The notes beneath the pieces were generated by a model. That model searched no databases and had not been told where the DNA came from. It was given only the letters and a program-made list of their open reading frames with translations. Below, piece after piece: positions 1 through 6,517 of a DNA stretch of 14,182 bases. Source of the stretch: Oscillospiraceae bacterium (lineage in GTDB: Bacteria > Bacillota_A > Clostridia > Saccharofermentanales > Saccharofermentanaceae); NCBI GenBank assembly GCA_902803365.1, contig CADCPU010000316.1, forward strand, positions 1 to 14,182. Direction: 5' to 3'. Every line of letters begins with the position of its first letter. Position 1 is the stretch's first letter. The translations under genes were made by a program, and so were the position numbers.

Positions 1-210
1 GAAGTCCTCGGCCTTTTTCTTGCCGTCATCGATCTTGTCCTTAATATCATCCTTGTGCTCATCCCAACCGGATTCGACTGCCTCCTTACCTTGCTGGAAA
101 CCTGACTCGACGGCTTCCTTAACGTCCTTCTTTATATCCTTTGAAGGAGAGCAGGCGGCGAGCAAGAGAGTTGCCAATACCAAGGCCGTTACCTTAACAT
201 TCTTTTTCAT
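1..210 (-). CDS. Small putative lipoprotein, 3' part missing
   Basis: The visible 70 codons begin with a lipoprotein signal peptide: a short basic start (MKK), a hydrophobic stretch to about residue 17, and a lipobox LAAC with the lipidated cysteine at residue 20. After the cysteine the chain is highly charged and probably helical. The segment KEAVESG occurs twice, about 11 residues apart (KEAVESGFQQG, KEAVESGWDEH), followed by a Lys/Asp-rich stretch. The start at 210 is supported by a GGGAG ribosome binding site about seven bases upstream. The gene runs off the left edge, so its full length is unknown. It lies 85 bases downstream of the flotillin gene, with a hairpin between them. By family rules it should be an outer-leaflet, membrane-tethered protein. 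I recognise no domain, and the function is unknown. Confidence 0.75.
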   Translation of the reverse strand, partial: MKKNVKVTALVLATLLLAACSPSKDIKKDVKEAVESGFQQGKEAVESGWDEHKDDIKDKIDDGKKKAEDF

Positions 211-230
211 TATGTTCTCCCTTCTTTCCG

Positions 231-268
231 AAAAACGAACCCCGAACAGAATGATCTTCTGCCCGGGG
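231..268 (-). terminator. Rho-independent terminator after the flotillin gene
   Basis: On the minus strand a 12-pair stem (two G-U pairs) with a five-base loop spans 268 to 240. It reads CCCCGGGCAGAA, loop GATCA, TTCTGTTCGGGG, and is followed by TTCGTTTTT down to 231. The position 28 bases after the flotillin stop fits a terminator for that gene. The lipoprotein ATG lies only about 20 bases beyond the T-run, which leaves little room for a separate promoter. Confidence 0.7.
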
Positions 269-295
269 AACGCTGTTTAAGAGGTTTTGTTCCTA

Positions 296-1933
296 TTAAT
301 CATCTGTTTCTTCATTATCCGTCTCTTCGTCCGTTGTTGTCAACGTTCCGTCCATTGTCGGATACTGAACCTGGTTTGCGTTGTCGAGGTTGTCAGCGAT
401 GTTGCTGAGTGCGTCGTCTACGCTTTCCTTTGTCTCAGGTGCCACAGGAGCTGCCTGCTCGGATGCAACCGGTGTTACTGCTGCAGGTGCAGGAGCCGGT
501 GTGTTAAAGAGGCTTGAACCTGCGAGCTTTGTGCCTGCGAAGCTGCCGACTACATTAGAGAGGTTGATACCGAGGCTGTCGCCGATACCGTCGATGGTCT
601 GCTTGAAGGACTTTGTAATGTCCTCTGTCATCTTGGCTGTGTTGCCTTCGCCATACATCGTGATAGAGTCGATATTTGCGAGAGGCTTTGCGATAGCTTC
701 TGCAACCATAGGATACATCTTACAGAGCATCTCGATGATAGCTGCTTCGCCGTACTTCTGCATAGCTTCAGCTTTCTTGTCGATACCGACTGCCTCAGCC
801 TCTGCCTTGGCGCGGATAGCATCAGCCTCAGCTTCACCTTTTGCACGGATACCTTCAGCTTCCTTCTGCATTGCTACGAGATCGGCCTCAGCCTGGATCT
901 TCTTAGCTTCTGCCTGCTGTGCGAGTTCGTACTTGCGAGCCTCAGCCTCTTTCTGTCTCTTATAAAGAGCCACGTCGGCCATCTGCTGCTGACGATACTT
1001 CTCGGCATCTGCCTGCTTCTTGACCTCTGCGTCGAGGGCCTGCTCACGAACCTGAGCTTCCTTCATCTTGAGCTCGACTTCTTTTTCCTGCTTAGCGATG
1101 TCTGCCTCTGTGTTAGCGACTTCGATAGACTTACGCTGTGCCTGCTCCTGGATCTTATAAGCTGCGTCTGCCTCAGCTCTCTTTGTATCCTGTACTACCT
1201 GAAGTTCGGACTTCTTGATAGCGAGTTCGTTCTGCTTGATCGCGATCTCCGTCTCGGATGCTACCTTAGCGTCATTAGCTTCCTTGAAAGCCTCTGCCTG
1301 TGCGATAGCGACGTCACGCTCTGCGTTTGCCTTAGCGATGCTGGCGGACTTCTGGATGGAAGCCATGTTGTCCTGACCTAAAGCTGTGATCAAGTCGTTC
1401 TTATCTTCAACGTGCTGGATGTTACATGAGATGATCTGGATACCGAGGTTGTTCATGTCAACCTGTGCCTTTTCCTGTACCTGATCACCGAAAGACTTTC
1501 TGTCGTTGCAGAGTTCCTTCAATGTGATGGTACCGATGATCTCACGCATGTTACCCTGGAGAGAATCAACGAGCTGGCTGTTGATCTGCTCGCCCTTCAT
1601 GTTAAGGAAGTTCTTCATTGCGAGCTTGATGCCCTCTTCGTCTGTTCTGATCTGAACCTTAGCGACAGCGTCGATGTTAACACCGATGAAGTCTGCTGTA
1701 GGAACGAAGTCTCCTGTCTTGATGTCGATCGAGATCTGCTCGATCAGGAGTTCGTCTTTTCTCTCGAGGAACGGAAGTTTAAGTCCTGCTTTACCGATCA
1801 AGATCTTTGGTTTCCTCTTAAGACCCGTAATAATATAAGCTTTGTTCGGCGGTGCTTTTACGTAGCTCGTAACGATGATGATGATAACAAAGATCGCTGC
1901 TACAACACCTGCAATAATCCATTCCATTGGCAT
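296..1933 (-). CDS. floT: Flotillin-family (SPFH domain) membrane scaffold protein
   Basis: This is a 545-residue protein of the flotillin/YuaG family, which organises functional membrane microdomains on the cytoplasmic face. A hydrophobic N-terminal anchor spans about residues 5-24. An SPFH/Band 7 domain follows at roughly 28-195 and includes SIDIKTGDFVPTAD and the IGTITLKELCNDR segment. Residues 195-395 form a long Ala/Glu/Lys-rich coiled coil with repeated EA motifs (AEAEADAIRAKAEAEA-like). A flotillin C-terminal segment spans about 395-475. The last 70 residues form a Pro/Ala-rich then strongly acidic tail ending EETDNEETDD, making the protein slightly longer than Bacillus FloT (about 509). 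The start is supported by AAGGAGG about eight bases upstream. No NfeD-type partner gene lies beside it in this window. It is flanked by terminators and appears monocistronic, or co-transcribed with the lipoprotein downstream. The family call is secure; client proteins are unknown. Confidence 0.93.
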   Translation of the reverse strand: MPMEWIIAGVVAAIFVIIIIVTSYVKAPPNKAYIITGLKRKPKILIGKAGLKLPFLERKDELLIEQISIDIKTGDFVPTADFIGVNIDAVAKVQIRTDEEGIKLAMKNFLNMKGEQINSQLVDSLQGNMREIIGTITLKELCNDRKSFGDQVQEKAQVDMNNLGIQIISCNIQHVEDKNDLITALGQDNMASIQKSASIAKANAERDVAIAQAEAFKEANDAKVASETEIAIKQNELAIKKSELQVVQDTKRAEADAAYKIQEQAQRKSIEVANTEADIAKQEKEVELKMKEAQVREQALDAEVKKQADAEKYRQQQMADVALYKRQKEAEARKYELAQQAEAKKIQAEADLVAMQKEAEGIRAKGEAEADAIRAKAEAEAVGIDKKAEAMQKYGEAAIIEMLCKMYPMVAEAIAKPLANIDSITMYGEGNTAKMTEDITKSFKQTIDGIGDSLGINLSNVVGSFAGTKLAGSSLFNTPAPAPAAVTPVASEQAAPVAPETKESVDDALSNIADNLDNANQVQYPTMDGTLTTTDEETDNEETDD

Positions 1934-1964
1934 TGTTTTGTCCTCCTTTTCTTCTCTTTCAACG

Positions 1965-1993
1965 ATTATATATATACCCTGATATCAATTATA
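1965..1993 (-). promoter_or_regulatory. AT-rich candidate promoter region for the flotillin gene
   Basis: The space between the thrC terminator and the flotillin ribosome binding site is very AT-rich on the minus strand. It holds two perfect TATAAT hexamers, at 1993-1988 and 1970-1965. Neither has a good TTGACA-like box at 16-18 bases; the nearest, TTGATA at 1988-1983, is only 12 bases from the second hexamer. A promoter must lie here if the terminator works, but the exact element is not resolved. Confidence 0.35.
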
Positions 1994-2011
1994 TAATTCT
2001 CCAAAAGAAAT

Positions 2012-2051
2012 AAAAAGCCTATTTCAGTTCCCCGACTGAAACAGGCTTTTT
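2012..2051 (-). terminator. Rho-independent terminator of thrC
   Basis: A long inverted repeat has arms ACTGAAA / TTTCAGT around a six-base loop (2029-2034). One mismatch follows, then AGGCT / AGCCT flanked by A and T runs. On the minus strand the hairpin is followed by TTTTTATTTCTTTT. It lies 27 bases after the thrC stop. Because the stem has A-runs on one side and T-runs on the other it could work in both directions, although no plus-strand gene needs it here. Confidence 0.88.
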
Positions 2052-2078
2052 GATATTTTGAATCGTTATTTTCGAGAC

Positions 2079-3584
2079 TTATCCGATGAGGATACTCTTA
2101 ACTGTATCGAGCATCTGATCTTTCTCGATCTGAGTATTGTGACGGATCTCACGCTTTGCGATATCTGCGAGAGTAGCAGGGATATTGAGTCCGCTCTCTT
2201 CAGCGAGTTCCTTGATGATCGTCTCATTGGATCTGCCGTTGCTGTAACCCTGACCGCGGATAGCATCCATTACTGCAGGAGCAAACTTGAACGGGGATGC
2301 CGTTGAAGCGAAGACTGTCTTTGTCTCATCCTTGGATCTCTGGTGATATCTGTTATAGATATTGAATCCGACTGCAGTGTGCGTATCGATTACGTTATCC
2401 GTGCGATCGTATACGTCGATGATCGTCTTTGTGATACCGGTCTCATCAGCAAATCCGCCTACGAACTGACGCTGCAGGAGCTTCAATGTCTGAGGATCTA
2501 CAGTATAAGTACCTGTCTCGTTCAAGGACTTCATCCAGGAAGAAACCTTGCTTGCATCCTTGCCGGATACCTCGAAAAGAAGACGCTCGAGGTTGGATGA
2601 GATAAGGATATCCATCGAAGGAGAATTCGTCTTATAGAACTCTCTGTTCCTGTCGTATGTTCCGGATGCGAAGAAGTCGCAGAGGACCTTGTTCTTGTTG
2701 GAAGCACAGATCAGGCGGTGTACCGGGATACCCATCTGCTTAGCGTACCATGCTGCGAGAATGTTACCGAAGTTACCCGTAGGAACTACGATGTTGATCG
2801 CTTCGCCCTTTTCGATCTTCTCGCGACGGAGGAGATCTACATATGAATATACATAATATGCGATCTGAGGAACGAGACGACCCCAGTTGATGGAGTTAGC
2901 GGATGAGAGCTTAACGTTGTTGTCGGAGAGCATCTTAGCGAATTCCTCGTTCGCGAAAATGTTCTTAACGCCCGTCTGAGCATCGTCAAAGCAACCGTTA
3001 ACTGCGATAACGTGAGTATTGTTACCTGTTGTTGTGATCATCTGAAGTTTCTGTGCTTCGGATACTCCGTCGGAAGGATAGAATACGATGATCTCTGTGC
3101 CCGGAAGATCCTTGAAGCCTTCGAGAGCAGCCTTACCCGTATCACCGGATGTAGCCGTGAGGATGCAGATCTTCTTGGACTCGCCCGTCTTCCTGACTGC
3201 GGCTGTCATGAGGTGAGGCAAAAGCTGGAGAGCAACATCCTTAAATGCTGCCGTAGGGCCGTGCCACAGCTCGAGGATATATTCACGGTCGTTGTATTCG
3301 TTAAGCTGAACGAGAGGAACGACCTTCTCTTCCCACTTCTCGGGATCGTAAGCTGCGCTTGTATATGTGAGGAGCTCGTCTTCAGTAAAATCGTCAAGGA
3401 ACTTGGAGATGACTCTCGCGGAGATGCGATAGTATTCCATGTTCATCATCTCTTCGATCTCATCCTCGCCGAGTGCCGGAATGGACTCAGGTACGAAGAG
3501 ACCGCCGTCAGGTGCGATACCTCTTACGATGGCTTCACTGGCGGAGAACTTACCGTCAAAACCTCTGGTGCTTATATATTTCAT
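2079..3584 (-). CDS. thrC: Threonine synthase
   Basis: This PLP-dependent enzyme converts O-phosphohomoserine to threonine, the last step of threonine synthesis, in the cytosol. At 501 residues it has the usual length of the long bacterial type. The N-terminal signature STRG and the APDGGLFVP segment (about 24-32) are typical. The PLP lysine is predicted at K115 within HGPTAAFKD. The SGDTGKAA motif (146-153), SSANSINWGR (227-236) and the phosphate-cradle PTGNFGN (268-274) are all intact. The start is supported by GGGAGG five bases upstream of the ATG. The gene is separated from the upstream block by about 130 bases and ends at a strong terminator, so it is probably its own transcription unit. 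I see no T-box or other leader structure. No other threonine-pathway genes are in the window. Confidence 0.97.
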   Translation of the reverse strand: MKYISTRGFDGKFSASEAIVRGIAPDGGLFVPESIPALGEDEIEEMMNMEYYRISARVISKFLDDFTEDELLTYTSAAYDPEKWEEKVVPLVQLNEYNDREYILELWHGPTAAFKDVALQLLPHLMTAAVRKTGESKKICILTATSGDTGKAALEGFKDLPGTEIIVFYPSDGVSEAQKLQMITTTGNNTHVIAVNGCFDDAQTGVKNIFANEEFAKMLSDNNVKLSSANSINWGRLVPQIAYYVYSYVDLLRREKIEKGEAINIVVPTGNFGNILAAWYAKQMGIPVHRLICASNKNKVLCDFFASGTYDRNREFYKTNSPSMDILISSNLERLLFEVSGKDASKVSSWMKSLNETGTYTVDPQTLKLLQRQFVGGFADETGITKTIIDVYDRTDNVIDTHTAVGFNIYNRYHQRSKDETKTVFASTASPFKFAPAVMDAIRGQGYSNGRSNETIIKELAEESGLNIPATLADIAKREIRHNTQIEKDQMLDTVKSILIG

Positions 3585-3633
3585 ACAGACCTCCCGCTAT
3601 CTAGCAGTAAATGTATTATATTCAACAAGTGAT

Positions 3634-3662
3634 ATTTTACAGCATAAGACCGCATTTTTCAC
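3634..3662 (-). promoter_or_regulatory. Candidate thrC promoter
   Basis: On the minus strand GTGAAA (3662-3657) is followed after 17 bases by TAAAAT (3639-3634), a reasonable sigma-A type match (4/6 and 5/6). A second, perfect TATAAT hexamer lies at 3620-3615 but has only a poor upstream box (GCTGTA). Either would give a short leader before the thrC ribosome binding site. The whole 3585-3715 space contains nothing else obvious apart from the GC-rich hairpin at its upstream end. Confidence 0.4.
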
Positions 3663-3690
3663 CACGGAAACAATGCATTATTTATATAAC

Positions 3691-3713
3691 AAATGCGCGC
3701 CGCGCACGCGTTT
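3691..3713 (-). terminator. GC-rich hairpin after the TPR-like gene, possible terminator
   Basis: Two bases after the stop codon of the upstream gene the minus strand can form a ten-position stem with one mismatch and one G-T pair around a three-base GCG loop (arms AAACGCGTGC / GCGCGCATTT). It is followed only by GTTATATAAATAATG rather than a clean T-run, so termination may be partial. It stands out against the AT-rich surroundings and marks the end of the large operon. Confidence 0.45.
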
Positions 3714-3715
3714 AC

Positions 3716-4567
3716 TTATGCATTATCGGCAGAGACGGAAGACGTGTCGATATTAAACGTCTTGGCATACTCGTCGAGGATCTCGCGAGACTTGGGATCT
3801 TCACCGTTTTCGGCAAGTTTCTGCGTAAGGAAATCGACCTTCTTCTGAAGATCGTCGGATGCCTTGATCTTGACTGCCGTAGGAACGATAACGAAGTAAA
3901 CAAGGCAGAAGATCGCTGCAACGATAAGGATACCCGCACCGATCTTGATCGCGAGGCTCATCTTGTCGTATGAAGAAGCCGGAACGTCTACCATAATGTC
4001 GTCATCAGGGAGTTCGCCGTTGGAGGAAGCAGCGCGCATCATGATCTCGCGGCGCTCTTTCTCGGTTGCCATCTGTGCCTTTGCAGGATTCTTGGAAGCG
4101 CGCATGAGGATAGGCGCCTGCATTCCGCGGCGGTCACCTACCGCACCCATCTCGGATATCATGGATCCCTTCTCCTGCATCTCGTTCGGATTCTTGGTAC
4201 GAACGACAGGATTTTGAGCATCTTCCCTGACCTTGCGCAGAGCTTCCTGCGCGACAAGAAGATTATTTTCAGTGCTGAGCACGTTGTTGATAGCGAATTC
4301 AAAACTCTCTTCAGCTCTTGCAAACTCGTATTCCCTTGCGAGGCAAAGACCGAAAACGAGCGCTGCATCACCCCAGGTAGGATACTTGGAGATGAGAGGC
4401 TTCAGGAATATCTGAGCCACGTCGGTTCCGTCACCCTGTGCATTGACGAGGGCTCTGTTGAACTGCTTTACGATATGAGTTTTCTCCTCTGCAGATACAT
4501 TAAAGAGGATAAGGTCCTCCTCGGTTATAGCTGCAATAGACTGTGCAAGTTGAATGTAATCACTCAT
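3716..4567 (-). CDS. Unrecognised TPR-like protein with one C-terminal transmembrane helix
   Basis: This 283-residue protein is not one I can name. Residues about 30-115 look alpha-helical and TPR-like: FLKPLISKYPTWGDAALVFG, then CLAREYEFARAEESFEFAI, which resembles a TPR helix pair. Residues 115-200 are polar and probably flexible, with an acidic patch near 186-194 (ELPDDDIMV). One strong membrane helix spans about 205-229 (IGAGILIVAAIFCLVYFVI). The last 50 residues (DLQKKVDFLTQKLAENGED) look like a short coiled coil. There is no signal peptide, so the N-terminal helical domain is probably cytoplasmic and the tail external. Its ATG overlaps the end of folC by eight bases (ATGAGTGA), with AAGGAG eight bases upstream inside folC, which indicates translational coupling. 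It is the last gene of the operon. A scaffolding or adaptor role is conceivable but not shown. Confidence 0.88.
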   Translation of the reverse strand: MSDYIQLAQSIAAITEEDLILFNVSAEEKTHIVKQFNRALVNAQGDGTDVAQIFLKPLISKYPTWGDAALVFGLCLAREYEFARAEESFEFAINNVLSTENNLLVAQEALRKVREDAQNPVVRTKNPNEMQEKGSMISEMGAVGDRRGMQAPILMRASKNPAKAQMATEKERREIMMRAASSNGELPDDDIMVDVPASSYDKMSLAIKIGAGILIVAAIFCLVYFVIVPTAVKIKASDDLQKKVDFLTQKLAENGEDPKSREILDEYAKTFNIDTSSVSADNA

Positions 4568-5963
4568 GACTTTGCTCCTTCAAACTCTTTAAGACTGTTC
4601 CGCGAACCTGACCCAAAAGATAGAGCGACCCCGTTACAAGAAGAGGTGCATCGTCTTCCAAAGCCCGGGAGACCGCCTGCTTGGCGGCATCCTTCGCATC
4701 GTCGAAGGCATACGCTTCAACCTGGTTATTATACACAAGTTTGACCTGTTTACAAAGTTCAGAGCCTTCCATGCTCCTCGGGTTATTGACCGTCGTCGCA
4801 TAGATCTTCTTGAATCTGACACCCGATCCTTCGAGTGTCAGGAGCATATTTCCGACATCCTTGTCCTTCATGACGCCCATAAGAAGATACATCTCCTTAC
4901 CTTTGAGCGCACCTGCGCAGATACGAGTCAGCGCATCAGACAGGCTCTTTATTCCCTGCGGGTTATGACCGCCGTCCAAAAGGACGATCGGGTCGCTGCT
5001 CAAGATCTCGACCCTGCCCTTCCAGCGCGAGAGTCTTATTCCTTCAAGGATGTTCTCATCGGTGATATCAAAATACTTTCTTAGGTATTCGGCACAGTCG
5101 ATCGCCAGTGCGATATTAAAAACCTGATGACCGCCGATCATGGTCGTCACGATCTCTTCGTCAAATCTGTCCTTCAGATAAAACGACATCCTGCCGTCAG
5201 GAAGATATTTAAGGTCGTCTGCCGCGGCATAACTTATGGAGAGGTCTGCACCCACTTCTTCAGCTTTCTTTGTCATGACAGTCATGACTTCATCCTGCTG
5301 AGAAGGCTCAAGTATCATATTCTTAGGATCAAAGAGGATAGCCTTACTGCCGGGCTTAAAGATACCGGCCTTCTCGCCCGAGATCTCGGTTACGGTATTG
5401 CCGAGCCTGTCGGTGTGATCAAGACCGATCGCCGTTATTAACGTGCAGAGCGGATCTTTTATGATGTTGGTAGAATCGAGCCTGCCGCCAAGTCCCGTCT
5501 CAAGGACTGCAACATCGACGTTCTGCTCCTTGAACCAGAGGTAGCAGACAGCCGTCACGAGTTCGAATTCAGTAGGGTCTTCATAGCCTTCGCTGACCAT
5601 CTGCGCGGAAGCCTTCTTAACGAGCTCGAGATTCCTGTTAAGGCTCTCGTCGTCTATCTCGCCCGTCGAATCATCTTGGGTAAACCTGATAAGATCATCA
5701 CGGCCGTCTAAGATCCTCATCCTCTCGGAGAATCTCTCCAGGAACGGGGATGTATAGATTCCGACCTTAAGGTCTGCTGCTGCAAGGATAGAGGACAAGC
5801 AGGTAACAACGGAACCTTTGCCGTTCGTGCCTGCGATATGTACGTATCTGATACCGTCCTGGGGATTGCCCAGAAGGTCCATAAGTTTATTCATTCTGTC
5901 GAGTCCGAGCTTGATGCCGAACTTCAATGCGTTTTCGAGAAACTCCGGTGTGTCTTTACTCAC
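4560..5963 (-). CDS. folC: Folylpolyglutamate synthase / dihydrofolate synthase
   Basis: This Mur-ligase-family ATP-dependent enzyme adds glutamate to dihydropteroate and to folates, retaining and activating one-carbon cofactors in the cytosol. At 467 residues it is of slightly long but normal size. Visible motifs are the P-loop GTNGKGS (45-51), YTSPFLERFSER (70-81), ETGLGGRLDSTN (155-166), GLDHT (180-184) and GEKAGIFK with the likely carbamylated K198. The C-terminal domain entry has LLDGGHNPQG (328-337). The start codon is GTG at 5963-5961, supported by GGAGG seven bases upstream. It shares the four bases GTGA with the stop of the GtrA gene. Its own stop overlaps the next gene by eight bases, so translation of the three genes is probably coupled. 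Whether it does one or both reactions cannot be read from sequence. Confidence 0.96.
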   Translation of the reverse strand: MSKDTPEFLENALKFGIKLGLDRMNKLMDLLGNPQDGIRYVHIAGTNGKGSVVTCLSSILAAADLKVGIYTSPFLERFSERMRILDGRDDLIRFTQDDSTGEIDDESLNRNLELVKKASAQMVSEGYEDPTEFELVTAVCYLWFKEQNVDVAVLETGLGGRLDSTNIIKDPLCTLITAIGLDHTDRLGNTVTEISGEKAGIFKPGSKAILFDPKNMILEPSQQDEVMTVMTKKAEEVGADLSISYAAADDLKYLPDGRMSFYLKDRFDEEIVTTMIGGHQVFNIALAIDCAEYLRKYFDITDENILEGIRLSRWKGRVEILSSDPIVLLDGGHNPQGIKSLSDALTRICAGALKGKEMYLLMGVMKDKDVGNMLLTLEGSGVRFKKIYATTVNNPRSMEGSELCKQVKLVYNNQVEAYAFDDAKDAAKQAVSRALEDDAPLLVTGSLYLLGQVRGTVLKSLKEQSHE

Positions 5964-6514
5964 TTAGCTGCCTCCGCAGGTACCTCGTGTCTCTTGAAGA
6001 TAAGGAGTTTGCTGAGTACATAGTTGACGATAACGAGAATGACCGCGTTAATGAGCTTTATTATGAACAGGTGCGTTACGTCAAATCCGAGGATCGAGAA
6101 AGCGATCGTATCCTTCGGGTAGCCGACGACGTTCTCCCAGAACATTACGAAGAGAGCAAAAGTTCCGAGCTCGATGATGAAGAATGTCGCGATCCTGGCA
6201 CCGACGAACGAGAGGAACTCCTTCATGACGCTGCCGTTGGAGCGGAATACGAATGCCCTGTTGGTTACAAAAGCGAAGATGACTGCCAAAAGCCATGCGA
6301 TCGTCTGGTTGAGGAGAAGGAACAGATCAAACGGGTGACCGAAGATCGTTACGTTCTTCTCTGCCGTTACGAAGTGATCGAAAACAGCGAACGCCACGAG
6401 GTTTACTACCGTCGTGAGTCCGCCGAATAATATGTAGGTAAAAAGTTCCCTGAACTTTTTTTCCTTGTCTGTCAGATTATCGTCGCCCTTGAGCAACTGC
6501 TTTATCGTCATCAT
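5960..6514 (-). CDS. GtrA-family membrane protein
   Basis: This 184-residue protein has four predicted membrane helices at about 26-46, 66-88, 101-126 and 146-173, the layout of the GtrA family. Typical signatures are FTYILFGGLTTVVNLV in helix 1, FVTNRAFVF at the end of helix 2, and NYVLSKLLIFK at the end of helix 4. Family members are thought to move or support polyprenyl-phosphate-linked sugars across the membrane for glycosylation of wall polymers, teichoic acids or O-antigen. The ATG at 6514 is preferred over the adjacent ATG at 6511 because an AGGAGG lies nine bases upstream; that site overlaps the end of the upstream gene. The usual partner glycosyltransferase (GtrB-like) is not in the window. 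Neighbours are two surface-protein genes upstream and folC overlapping downstream. The substrate is unknown. Confidence 0.92.
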   Translation of the reverse strand: MMTIKQLLKGDDNLTDKEKKFRELFTYILFGGLTTVVNLVAFAVFDHFVTAEKNVTIFGHPFDLFLLLNQTIAWLLAVIFAFVTNRAFVFRSNGSVMKEFLSFVGARIATFFIIELGTFALFVMFWENVVGYPKDTIAFSILGFDVTHLFIIKLINAVILVIVNYVLSKLLIFKRHEVPAEAAK

Positions 6515-6517
6515 TAT

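Noticed and set aside
381..965. Plus-strand open frame (194 codons) opposite flotillin
   Set aside because: The Ser/Ala-rich low-complexity product is the mirror of the flotillin Glu/Ala coiled-coil codons.
3012..3632. Plus-strand open frame (206 codons) opposite thrC
   Set aside because: It is antisense to the thrC catalytic region, with no plausible domain or supporting context.
3585..3715. T-box or other amino-acid-sensing leader before thrC
   Set aside because: The gap is only about 130 bases, partly used by a hairpin belonging to the upstream gene, and no T-box core sequence or antiterminator pair is visible.
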